A program made the position numbers and the translations under genes. Positions 22,260-33,432 of a stretch of 64,000 bases of DNA are shown one piece after another. The notes under the pieces were generated by a model. It made no database searches. It saw nothing but the letters and a program-made list of their open reading frames with translations, and was not told the DNA's origin. Each line of letters starts with the position of its first letter. Position 1 is the stretch's first letter. Source of the stretch: Cydia pomonella. Its lineage: Eukaryota; Arthropoda; Insecta; Lepidoptera; Tortricidae. The stretch is taken from assembly GCF_033807575.1 (NCBI RefSeq), contig NC_084718.1, positions 17,687,991 through 17,751,990 on the forward strand, given 5' to 3'.

Positions 22260-23255
22260 ATGGAATTCGTGGATTTAGATAAAGTGAACAGTAAAAGTAA
22301 GTAATGTTATATTCATTTTGTGCAATGTTCTACTTAATTTAATTAACTTTTCAAGTTTTGGGCTCATTTGGATTGTTTTTACGAGTTCGATATTTTTGAA
22401 GACAAGCTGACAAGAGCCTGATGATAGAGGTAGGAGGTGGGACTCTGTAATGGTTTCTACTTCGGCCTCGTACGCACTAGCGGTTACGCGGGGCGGTTGC
22501 GATTAACCGTTTAGTGTGTATAAGTGCCGCGGTGGCGTAATATATTCCCAGTCCTTCCCATAGTATGCACACACTGACAACCTGTATTTATATACATGTA
22601 GATACGTTTACATTACATACATAGGTACAATCATGACTAAACCGCGTTCGGGAAATAAAACTACTGCACCTGTCGTATTCTATTGCTCTTGTATTTCTAT
22701 TTTCCTGGCTCGAAGGTAAATTTAATGAATTTATTGATTTAATGTGTTTTTTCAGTTAAAATTCTGGAACTTGGAAATTGGAAAACACTTAATTTAAAAA
22801 CTATTCATTATATGGAAAAACCAACCCCATATCCAAGCGATGACGATGAAGAAAGTAATGGTGCCGCACCCCGTAAGTACCTACTACTCATTTATTAGTA
22901 ATATATAATATTAAATAGTAAGTAAAACAACTTACCTAACTAACTTATCATCTTGTTTGCCACCGATATGGTATTAAAAAAAGGTTTGATATGGTATTTA
23001 AAATTATATGATCTAACCTAACCTAACCTAACCTTCCCTACGTTTTTTTTTCAGAATCGATCATCCACTGAAATTGGAACGCAATACCCAGATCCAAATG
23101 ACGATGACTGGTGTCCTTGCAGTTGCAAGCGCAATATTGTAGCAGTAGTTATAAGGAAAAAATTGGAGCAAGTTCCTGAAGAAAAATTGTTAGATTGTTT
23201 AAAAGAGATAGAACTTGTTATTGAAAGTTTCAATACCTTTCAATTTGAAACATAA
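22260..23255 (+). CDS. Candidate three-exon gene for a 105-residue acidic/cysteine protein
   Basis: I do not recognise the family. Exon 1 is 22260-22296 (start MEFVDLDKVNSK, donor gtaagt). Exon 2 is 22756-22872 after ttttttcag, with donor gtaagt. Exon 3 is 23092-23255, ending in a stop. The phases agree (37 + 117 + 164 nt = 106 codons). The product has an acidic stretch (PSDDDEESNG) and then a DDDWCPCSCKRNIV motif with three close cysteines, followed by a charged helix, IRKKLEQVPEEKLLDCLKEI. The exon 3 acceptor used is cccag at 23087-23091. The stronger tttttttttcag at 23054 would put a stop (TGA) in frame, so either the weaker site is real or the gene is broken. A possible poly(A) signal, aataaa, lies at about 23373. 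It sits inside the CAGGGACTG element, so it could be cargo or host. Confidence 0.4.
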
Positions 23256-24690
23256 ACATCATAAATAACTTATACCATTGTTATAAAATAATCTACCTAC
23301 ACCAGGAATATGCTTAGATTAGACTATGAATACATAATATTGATTTAGTGTAAAATAGTGAGTTGATCTTGAAAATAAACGAAATCACTGTGTTATTGTT
23401 GATTTATTAATTTTTGTGACCAACCAACAACATCCTCGTATTAACCAAATTTTTGCTTCACATCGTTATTGTAAATCAAAGAAAATTCAAATAATAATAA
23501 TAAAACAATTTGAAAACATGACATTAGCTAAATGTTCGTTTCACAGCTTTACTGTTAAAAGACATAGATATATGAACTAAATTAAACAGAAACAATAAAT
23601 AAAAAAAAACACAGCTTGGGCAGTTTCTATATCACGTTTTTTTTTTTCAGATTAGAAATTTCATAACCTCAAAAGTAGTGGTACTTAACTTTTTTCCTTG
23701 TCAAAACGATTAGCCACTATAGAAGCTCTATGAAATACAGAACAAGGACGTCACGGTCCAGTTACCTACTTTTTATAGTGCTTCCGGATTTATTAAATAG
23801 AAATTGTGCCTGAAAATAACTACGGTCTAGATTTTTAAATATTTTTCTTAAATACGGTGACATCTCAAACATTTGGCCGCCATATTGTCATTCTTTGACA
23901 GGTTTAGCCACGATTGAAAATTTTACGGCTATTAAATTAATCAAATTATGTACTTTTTAACATAAACAATAAAAATAAATTATAAACGTAAAACGATTTA
24001 AAAATGTAAAACTCATTTATACCTAGGTACTTGGTTCGTATGAATTAGTGACACAATTTGCATGAAATAAGAGCATGAAATAAGATCTTTTTCGAGCAAG
24101 TTTGATGAATTTATTACCAACTTACCTTTACTTTTGAGGTTAGAAAAGTTGTAATCTTTAAAAAAAACGGGGTACTAATAGGTAACTAAATAAGGGCACC
24201 CTTCAGTTATTTCCTGATAAATTGAACAATAATGCTTTTAGTATATTATTTAAATGTTAAATACAAATACCCTACTTATACCTATGCTATACTTAGATTG
24301 ACAATCTAACTCAGTGTGGTATGCGGTATGCGGAGCGCAGCTTTAGACGGCTGCTGGTGAGATGAGAACGGACAGAAAAGCCCACGTACCTCACTGAGTC
24401 ATACGACGTCGTCTACCCCGCATTTCGCATACGACGCAGGCAAGAATTATTTGTAAGTACCCAAATAATAAAACCTTCAAGGTGCATTGGGGTAGTTATG
24501 AAGGCGGGGTAACTTTGAAAATCGCTTATTCTCACCAAACTTTCACTAATAAATTCTTATTTATATTCTAGCTACCCTTGCCAAGCCAAGCCTTAATGCA
24601 CAAGCCCCGAAAATTTCAAAGTTACCATGCTTGCAAAATTGCTTACTATACTATTGTTGCCATCAGTTATATGAGAGCGGCCAATTGTGC
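23256..24690. other. No gene recognised
   Basis: AT-rich. At about 24480-24640 a ggggtaactttgaaaatcg motif is followed by an inverted-like ccccgaaaatttcaaagttacc, suggesting a small inverted-repeat element. Elsewhere no structure is supported. Confidence 0.4.
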
Positions 24691-25000
24691 AACGCGTTGA
24701 AATTCAACATTCGAAATGCTCAAACGACTGATTGAGTTAAAAGGATTCTGTAAGGCTAAATATGCCAATGCTCAATGTCTTGTCAGAAGACAAATGGAGT
24801 GCTATTCAAGAGATAGTTTAGCCATTGTAACCTGCGAGAAAAGCTACAGTATTGCTCCAAGACACACAGCTACACTAGCGTTAGAAACTGTCGAGTTAAG
24901 CACAAAGGCTATCTTTAAAGTTAGCAGAAAATATGAAAACTAGAGAAATAAAACTAATGGACCATGGAGCATTTTGCGCTGCATTATGTCTTCCATTGGC
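24690..25000 (+). pseudogene. Inverted, internally deleted copy of the hAT transposase
   Basis: The plus-strand frame at 24716-24943 starts MLKRLIELKGFCKA and later reads VELSTKAIFK. The neighbouring hAT gene on the opposite strand has MLKRLIELKEFCKA and VESVELSTRLSLK in the same order. Downstream, the nucleotides for the KTREIKLMDHGAFCAA segment are also present (24935-24985). Internal deletions and frameshifts make it non-functional. It faces the 3' end of the hAT gene at 25081, so the two copies form an inverted pair about 80 bp apart. Confidence 0.75.
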
Positions 25001-25080
25001 GTCTCCGATATATCTAATGGCGACTGTACCTTATGTACCTAATAATTGATGTGTATTACTTACAAAACAGAAGTGAATCT

Positions 25081-27447
25081 TTACTTAAAAATATTTGGGT
25101 TGTTTCTGATTATTAAAATATTTTGGACAGTATCCTCAGTCAGATTGTACCTGTGGGGATTAAGGATAAATTTCAACGAAGAAAAAAGGCGTTCCACGCT
25201 AACTTGTGTTGATGGTACTGCCAAACGACAGAAGCTAAAGTTTGCAACTGAGGAAGTGTATTTTTTTGTGTTTGCCAAAACTTCAGAACGTTTTCATTAC
25301 TTTGCAGTCGAGGATAATCTGAGAAATCAATTATTAGAGATGTGATCACTCCAGAAGCCAGATTGGATCTGCGGTTCCGGATACGTGTTCGTTCACATTC
25401 GGCTAGCATCCTTTCAATAGGCTGGGTATTGCTGGGTAGTCCAACTGCTGTCAAAGTGTCGTTTACGGATTCATGGGGGAGATCTGAACTATTTTCTGTA
25501 GATGAAATACGACACAAACGACCCCATGTCGAACACAAATGAGCCAGGGCTACCTGTTTGTGAACATTACCCAGGGTTATATTTAAACGAGGATCTAAAT
25601 ATAGTGCGGCACAAAATGCTCCATGGTCCATTAGTTTTATTTCTCTAGTTTTCATATGTTCGGCTAACTTTAGAGATAGCCTAGTGCTTAATTCGACACT
25701 TTCTAAATAGCAGTTTGTCCATATAATATAAAAATCGCTGAACGCTAGCTGTGCGTTTTGGAGCAATACTGTGGCTTTTCTCGCTGGTTCTAATGACTGA
25801 ACTATCTCTTGAATAGCACTCCATTTGTCTTCGGACAAGACATTGAGCATGGGCATAGCTTTACAGAATTCTTTTAACTCAATTAGTCGTTTGAGCATTT
25901 CTAATGTAGAATTCCAACGCGTTGTACAATCCAGTATAGGTTTTCGGTGGTTTGATGCCTTCAGGGTTTGTTTTATAAGGGGTGTCCGCATTTTGCGAAC
26001 AACCTCTCTAGCCTGATCAATGCAATCAGCTGTCTCTATTTCCCTGCAGGTGTCACGGACTGCAAGTTGTAATGTGTGTGCCGCACACATCACAGAGGTG
26101 ATCTTTTTGACGGTTTGTGGTCGAGTTGGACACAATGTCATGATATTTTCTTGGGATTCGTCTTCGTAATCATCCAATTCTATGTTTATTTCGGGTTGAG
26201 TACCATCAAAGGAGTCACTAGAGTACCAGGGAATTTCTTCTTCGCAATCTGAGTCGGAATCGACTGGAGAACACTCCTGCATTAGCCTACTCATTTTTTT
26301 GAAATTTGATCCATTATCCGTGGTAATGGCATATATCTGGTTTGTGTCGATGCTATATAAATTTAAAATCTGTGACAGAGTCTGTTTTAGGTTTTCCGCT
26401 GTTTGTCGAGAAACCATTTCCTGTGTAGCCAGAGTACGTAACACAATTTCACCATCCTCAATATATTGCATATTGACTCCTAAAAATGATCTGTCACAGC
26501 ATGTTGCAGAATCTAATTTCAGACAAACCATTTTATTTTTTGCGTCCTCAGATATGCGTTTTCTTACCCGGTCAGCCTCATCAAAAACATGTTTTTTAAC
26601 ATTATGAGAATTAATAACTCTTTCATCTGAACCATCTTCGATGTCTAACATTTTGATTATGTCCTGGAAGGCCTCGTCATCGATCATCGAAAATGGTCGC
26701 CCATGTACAGTCACCAATCGCACACACCGGTCCATCACAGCTTGAAATGTAGGTTTCTCTTTTCTTTTTCTTTTCGGGGCCACTTGTGACCGGGACGAAG
26801 ACGAGCTTGAAGCATCGTTATTATCGAGTTGAAGTGCCTCATTTGGGTGACATGTAGCTATATGTCGAGTAAGGTTTGTAGCGTGATTGCCCTGGGAAGA
26901 TTACATTTCATATTAGGCATGTGCCAAAAGGAAAGTATAAACAGTAAAACAGCTCTCACATGATTGATTTTTTTTACATTTTTAAAAATCTTTAGTCGTA
27001 TCTACACATTGCGCATCGCTGGTTGTCATATGTATATATTGGCGGCCGACCATAAGATCAGGCAGATTCTTATGTTCCTGTGTAATGTTTTGACGATTGT
27101 CACAAACCAATAGATAGGTAGGATAGGGGTGTTAGGTTGCTTTAGATGCCCGAAGGGCAAATTGTCTAAAAGCAGGAGCCCCGCGTCAAGTCAGGGAACG
27201 AGACATGTGGAAGTCTTCACGTTTCACGATATACCTAGGAATTGCACGAACTGCCTGATCTTACGGTTGGTGCGCGAAACATCGCTCGCGCCGTCCGGCA
27301 CTGAGCTCTTACAACGCGGATGCTGCGTATTACATTAGGTAAGTATCTACATACCTTAACTTCGTATTTACAGATGGAACACGTCGATTTGTTTCTATCC
27401 TTCGAAAAATTAAAAAAGGCGTGGACTTTACTCCTTCGTTTTCCCAT
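25081..27447 (-). pseudogene. BED zinc-finger hAT transposase, frameshifted
   Basis: Exon 1 (27355-27447) encodes MGKRRSKVHAFFNF...CSICKYEVK, the first half of a BED zinc finger. The intron is 26892-27354 (donor gtatgt, acceptor cccag, phase 0). Exon 2 continues GNHATNLTRHIATCH, completing the C2/H2 finger. A basic stretch (PKRKRKEK), the hAT catalytic region (KLDSATCCDRS at about 157, ITTDNGSN at about 221), an acidic insert, CAAHTLQLAV at about 300 and TRWNSTLEMLKR at about 355 follow. The main frame ends at 25173, but the hAT C-terminal dimerisation motif (VPSTQVSVERLFSS, then NILIIRNNPN) continues in the next frame to 25081. A single-base frameshift near 25225 therefore disables it. It is probably the remains of the enzyme of a hAT-Ac-like element. 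Own terminal repeats were not found close by. Confidence 0.85.
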
Positions 27448-27762
27448 TTTTTTTAGATTATATTCGTGAACGTTGTCACTCGATTGTCATTGTCACCGGG
27501 CTATTTTTTGGTGGCCAATGACTTAAAAGTTAATTTGACAATAAAATAAGCTAAATAGGTTACATAATGTTTTAAGTTAAGATAGAAATCATAATGATAA
27601 ATATGTAATGGAATTTCATGCAGCCTTACACACCTAGGCCTGTAAGGCAACCTTTAAACGTCAAATGTAACACGTCTTAGCATTCAACTATAAAAAAAAA
27701 CTATACTTAAGCATCATTCTGCCACTATGCTTTTCTTGTTTATTTTTATTGTTTGTTATTTT
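27448..27762. other. No gene; short repeat shared with 63.6 kb
   Basis: The stretch aatttcatgcagccttacac, then acctaggcctgtaaggc at about 27610-27650 is found inverted at 63610-63650. Nothing else is recognised. Confidence 0.4.
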
Positions 27763-27809
27763 TTAGGGTTCCGTAGTCAACTAGGAACCCTTATAGTTTC
27801 GCCATGTCC

Positions 27810-27848
<39 letters not shown>

Positions 27849-28400
27849 CCAGGCTTTGCTCTGTGGTCGTTAGAGCTAGAAAGCTGAAATTTGGCATGGA
27901 TATATAAATCAATAAAGTCGACAAAGTCGTACAATAAAATCAAAAAAATTTTTTGTTTCTTCCCTACAGTGTGGGGTATTGTTGGAAGGGTCTTTCAAAC
28001 ATTTTTTGATAAAGTGAATATATTCGGAGATAATCGCTCCGAAAGAAAAAAAAATGTGTCCCCCCCCCCCCCTCTAACTTTTGAACCATAGGTCCAAAAA
28101 AATATGAAAAAATCGTGGAAGTAGAGCTTAAGAAATACAATAAAAGAAAACTATAGCGAACATGATCAGTTTAGTTGTTTTTGAGTTATTGCAAAAAGTT
28201 TCCCCTTTATAGTAAAAAGACTTACTTTAATTAGGTACTGATTATGCAAATTTGCCTATTTGTTTAACTCGGGTGAAAGGTACCGTTTCATCCCTTGGTT
28301 AACAATTTACTATACTTTAAGCTCCAGTTTAGCTTATTGTGACGAAAGAGTAACTACGGAACCCTACACTGAGCGTGGCCCGACATGCTCTTGGCCGGTT
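27763..28400 (-). repeat. AGGGTTCCG interspersed repeat, minus-strand copy
   Basis: It begins ttagggttccgtagtcaact, followed by ccatgtccgtctg and a (TCTG)n microsatellite, and ends cggcccgacatgctcttggc-like (ggcccgacatgctcttggcc). It matches 6628-7320 over nearly its whole length in reverse orientation. It lies just inside array B, as the 16561 variant interrupts array A. Confidence 0.8.
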
Positions 28401-28448
28401 CTTTTTTTATCATTATTTCAAATTTGATTATTTTTGCGCTACGACGTT

Positions 28449-28700
28449 CGGTTTAGGAGATACAGCTATATAAAGTTTTTTTTCAGTCATTCAGAAATTT
28501 TTACAGTGCTGTATCTCCTAAACCGTGCGTTTGGGCGTTATTTCATTGCAAGTTTGAGAAAAGCACTATACAAATCTCGGCGAGAAACGGGGTTGCCGGC
28601 CGCATATCCCTATAGGCGACCTCGCTAAGCTCGGCCGTCTATATCTACTTGGCGTGCAACCCTTCGTTTCCCGGCCTATATAGTAATGTACTATTCCAGG
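28449..28700. repeat. Hairpin and short repeat shared with 63.2 kb
   Basis: An inverted pair, cggtttaggagatacagc against gctgtatctcctaaaccg (about 28449-28525), is followed by a segment with ctcggcgagaaacggggttg and acccttcgtttcccgg. The latter occurs inverted at 63190-63345. The class is not recognised. Confidence 0.55.
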
Positions 28701-28870
28701 CTCTATAAAAGAACTTTATTGTAAAAATAAGTTTACATAATTAGGTATGTCTTTATTTCGGCATGTTTAATTTGGTTGATGACGTAATGAGAGCTATATA
28801 TTTGCCAAGATTAAAATCGTAACTCCTGAAAAATAATAGACACATTTATAGATAATATTTTATTACTGGA

Positions 28871-31800
28871 AAGTGAGCTCAAATTACAAAATCCAATATA
28901 GCGTGCGTTTTCTAAAAATTTGACCTCGGAATCATAATAAAGGTCCTCTGGGATCCTCAGATGTCGATTTTCATCTCAATCTGAGCTTAAATGCCGAAAT
29001 CAAAAATAGCGTGCGTTTTCTAAAAATTTGACCTCGGAATCATAATAAAGGTCCTCTGGGATCCTCAGATATCGATTTTCATCTCAATCCGAGCTTAAAT
29101 GCCGAAATCAAAAATGGCGTGCGTTTTCTACAAATTTGACCTCAGAATCATAATAAAGGTCCTCTGGGATCCTCAGATATCGATTTTCATCTCATTCTGA
29201 GCTTAAATGCCGAAATCAAAAATGGCGTGCGTTTTCTACAAATTTGACCTCAGAATCATAATAAAGATCCTCTGGGATCCTCAGATATCGATTTTCATCT
29301 CAATCTGAGCTTAAATGCCGAAATCAAAAATGGCGTGCGTTTTCTACAAAATTGACCTCGGAATCATAATAAAGGTCCTCTGGGATCCTCAGATATCGAT
29401 TTTCATCTCAATCTGAGCTTAAATGCCGAAATTAAAAATGGCGTGCGTTTTCTAAAAAATTGACCTCGGAATCATAATAAAGGTCCTCTGGGATCCTCAG
29501 ATATCGATTTTCATCTCAATCTGAGCTTAAATACTGAAATCAAAAATGGCGTGCGTTTTCTAAAAATTTGACCTCAGAATCATAATAAAGGTCCTCTGGG
29601 ATCCTCAGATATCGATTTGCACCTGGATCTGAGCTTAAATGCCAGAATCAGAAATGGCGTGCGTTTTCTACAAATTTGACCTCAGAATCATAATAAAGGT
29701 CCTCTGGGATCCTCAGATATCGATTTTCATCTCAATCTGAGCTTAAATGCTGAAATTTAAAATGGCGTGCGTTTTCAAAAAAATTGACCTCGGAATCATA
29801 ATAAAGGTCCTCTGGGATCCTCAGATATCGATTTTCATCTCAATCTGAGCTTAAATGCCGAAATCAAAAATGGCGTGCGTTTTCTACAAATTTGACCTCA
29901 GAATCATAATAAAGGTCCTCTGGGATCCTCAGATATCGATTTTCATCTCAATCTGAGCTTAAATGCCGAAATTCAAAATGGCGTGCGTTTTCTACAAATT
30001 TGACCTCAGAATCATAATAAAGGTCCTCTGGGATCCTCAGATATCGATTTTCATCTCAATCTGAGCTTAAATGCTGAAATCATAAAATGGCGTGTTTTCT
30101 AAAAAATTGACCTCGGAATCATAATAAAGGTCCTCTGGGATCCTCAGATATCGATTTTCATCTCATTCTGAGCTTAAATGCCGAAATCAAAAATGGCGTG
30201 CGTTTTCTACAAATTTGACCTCAGAATCATAATAAAGATCCTCTGGGATCCTCAGATATCGATTTTCATCTTAATCTGAGCTTAAATGCCGAAATTTAAA
30301 ATGGCGTGCGTTTTCTAAAAATTTGACATCGGAATCATAATAAAGGTCCTCTGGGATCGTCAGATATCGATTTTCATCTCAATCTGAGCTTAAATGCCGA
30401 AATCAAAAATGGCGTGCGTTTTCTAAAAATTTGACCTCGGAATCATAATAAAGGTCCTCTGGGATCCTCAGATATCGATTTTCATCTCAATCTGAGCTTA
30501 AATGCCGAAATCAAAAATGGCGTGCGTTTTCTACAAATTTGACCTCAGAATCATAATAAAGGTCCTCTGGGATCCTCAGATATCGATTTTCATCTCATTC
30601 TGAGCTTAAATGCCGAAATCAAAAATGGCGTGCGTTTTCTACGAATTTGACCTCAGAATCATAATAAAGGTCCTCTGGGATCCTCAGATATCGATTTTCA
30701 TCTCATTCTGAGCTTAAATGCCGAAATCAAAAATGGCGTGCGTTTTCTAAAAATTTGACCTCAGAATCATAATAAAGATCCTCTGGGATCCTCAGATATC
30801 GATTTTCATCTTAATCTGAGCTTAAATGCCGAAATTTGAAATGGCGTGCGTTTTCTAAAAATTTGACCTCGGAATCATAATAAAGGTCCTCTGGGATCGT
30901 CAGATATCGATTTTCATCTCAATCTGAGCTTAAATGCCGAAATCAAAAATGGCGTGCGTTTTCTAAAAATTTGACCTCGGAATCATAATAAAGGTCCTCT
31001 GGGATCCTCAGATATCGATTTTCATCTCATTCTGAGCTTAAATGCTGAAATCCAAAATGGCGTGCGTTTTCTACGAATTTGACCTCAGAATCATAATAAA
31101 GGTCCTCTGGGATCCTCAGATATCGATTTACATCTGAATCTGAGCTTAAATGCCGAAATCAAAAATTGCGTGCGTTTTCTAAAAATTTGACCTCAGAATC
31201 ATAATAAAGATCCTCTGGGATCCTCAGATATCGATTTTCATCTTAATCTGAGCTTAAATGCCGAAATTTAAAATGGCGTGCGTTTTCTAAAAATTTGACC
31301 TCGGAATCATAATAAAGGTCCTCTGGGATCCTCAGATATCGATTTTCATCTCAATCTGAGCTTAAATGCCGAAATCAAAAATGGCGTGCGTTTTCTAAAA
31401 ATTTGACCTCGGAATCATAATAAAGGTCCTCTGGGATCCTCAGATATCGATTTTCATCTCAATCTGAGCTTAAATGCTAAAATCAAAAATGGCGTGCGTT
31501 TTCTACAAATTTGACCTCAGAATCATAATAAAGGTCCTCTGGGATCCTCAGATATCGATTTTCATCTCATTCTGAGCTTAAATGCCGAAATCAAAAATGG
31601 CGTGCGTTTTCTAAAAATTTGACCTCGGAATCATAATAAAGGTCCTCTGGGATCCTCAGATATCGATTTTCATCTCAATCTGAGCTTAAATGCCGAAATC
31701 AAAAATGGCGTGCGTTTTCTACAAAATTGACCTCGGAATCATAATAAAGGTCCTCTGGGATCCTCAGATATCGATTTTCATCTCAATCTGAGCTTAAATG

Positions 31801-33007
31801 CCGAAATTAAAAATGGCGTGCGTTTTCTAAAAAAATGACCTCGGAATCATAATAAAGGTCCTCTGGGATCCTCAGATATCGATTTTCATCTCAATCTGAG
31901 CTTAAATACTGAAATCAAAAATGGCGTGCGTTTTCTAAAAATTTGACCTCAGAATCATAATAAAGGTCCTCTGGGATCCTCAGATATCGATTTGCACCTG
32001 GATCTGAGCTTAAATGCCAGAATCAGAAATGGCGTGCGTTTTCTACAAATTTGACCTCAGAATCATAATAAAGGTCCTCTGGGATCCTCAGATATCGATT
32101 TTCATCTCAATCTGAGCTTAAATGCTGAAATTTAAAATGGCGTGCGTTTTCAAAAAAATTGACCTCGGAATCATAATAAAGGTCCTCTGGGATCCTCAGA
32201 TATCGATTTTCATCTCAATCTGAGCTTAAATGCCGAAATCAAAAATGGCGTGCGTTTTCTACAAATTTGACCTCAGAATCATAATAAAGGTCCTCTGGGA
32301 TCCTCAGATATCGATTTTCATCTCAATCTGAGCTTAAATGCCGAAATTCAAAATGGCGTGCGTTTTCTACAAATTTGACCTCAGAATCATAATAAAGGTC
32401 CTCTGGGATCCTCAGATATCGATTTTCATCTCAATCTGAGCTTAAATGCTGAAATCATAAAATGGCGTGTTTTCTAAAAAATTGACCTCGGAATCATAAT
32501 AAAGGTCCTCTGGGATCCTCAGATATCGATTTTCATCTCAATCTGAGCTTAAATGCCGAAATTTAAAATGGCGTGCGTTTTCTAAAAAATTGACCTCGGA
32601 ATCATAATAAAGGTCCACTGGGATCATCAGATATCGATTTACATCTGAATCTGAGCTTAAATGCCAAAATCAAAAATGGCGTGCGTTTTCTAAAAATTTG
32701 ACCTCGGAATCATAATAAAGGTCCTCTGGGATCCTCAGATATCGATTTTCATCTCAATCTGAGCTTAAATGCCAAAATCAAAAATGGCGTGCGTTTTCTA
32801 CAAATTTGACCTCAGAATCATAATAAAGGTCCTCTGGGATCCTCAGATATCGATTTACATCTCAATCTGAGCTTAAATGCCGAAATAAAAAATGACGTGC
32901 GTTTTCTAAAAATTTGACCTCAGAATCATAATAAAGATCCTCTGGGATCCTCAGATATCGATTTTCATCTTAATCTGAGCTTAAATGCCCAAATCCAAGA
33001 TGGCGGG
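28871..33007 (+). repeat. Satellite array B, 108-bp unit
   Basis: About 38 units. Each has aaaaatggcgtgcgttttct, atttgacctcggaatcataa, ggtcctctgggatcctcag and atctgagcttaaatgccg. The period is 108 bp (gggatcctcag at about 28950, 29058, 29166). A marker variant, gatttgcacctggatctgag, at 29614 recurs at 31989 with its neighbours, about 22 units away, showing a block duplication inside the array. The last unit ends aaatccaagatggcggg, a motif shared with array A. Confidence 0.95.
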
Positions 33008-33019
33008 CGATCATTCAAA

Positions 33020-33432
33020 TTGAGTGACCGGTTTGTATTGGGGTATCCGATCGCGTGGCAAGATACTTTTACTTAAGGGTACCGTTTGGACGGAAGCTTG
33101 TTTGGGTACCCAAAGTATTGATATCGCTTTCGGAATGCTATTTTAACGGTCGGGTACCCTTTCAAAATTGTTTTAAAGTCTAAGGGTATCGTTTGGACGG
33201 AAGCTTGTTTGGATACCTAAAGTATTGATACCGCTTCCGTAATGCTATTTCAACGGTCGGGTATCGTTTCAAAATTGTTTTAAAGGTACTTTTATTTAAC
33301 GGTACCGTTTGGACGGAAGCTTATATGGATACCCAAAGCGTTGATATCGGTACCGAAGTGCTAGTTTAACGGTCGGGTACCCTTTAAAAAGACCGGTCAA
33401 AACCGTTTTTAAGGGTACCTTTTCAGTCCCTG
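33020..33432 (+). repeat. Subterminal tandem repeat D2, about 107-116-bp unit
   Basis: Three units share ggtaccgtttggacggaagc, attgatatcg and taacggtcgggtaccctttc (gtttggacggaagctt at 33084, 33191 and 33307). It ends in ccggtcaaaaccg and the terminal TTTTCAGTCCCTG. Its GGTACC/ACCGG motif content mirrors D1 at the opposite end. Confidence 0.85.

Larger units (their letters stand above)
13841..33432. mobile_element. Candidate giant satellite-armed hAT-Ac-like element
   Basis: The outer ends are exact inverted repeats, CAGGGACTGAAAA at 13841 and TTTTCAGTCCCTG ending at 33432. Just inside each end lie tandem repeats rich in GGTACC and ACCGG, then a large satellite (array A on the left, array B on the right). 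The end sequence is close to the CAGGGATGAAA end of maize Ac, whose subterminal regions also hold repeated transposase-binding motifs. A BED/hAT transposase pseudogene lies inside at 25.1-27.4 kb. The eight bases flanking the two ends (gtttacta and ctgtctgg) do not match, so the target duplication is missing. The 19.6-kb unit is therefore an inference; two separate elements, or a rearranged one, remain possible. Confidence 0.45.

Noticed and set aside
23010..23036. CCTAACCTAACCTAACC run as an interstitial telomere
   Set aside because: Only about four units of the insect TTAGG motif, within an intron-like stretch before an acceptor. Too short to mean more than a common pyrimidine-rich intron motif.
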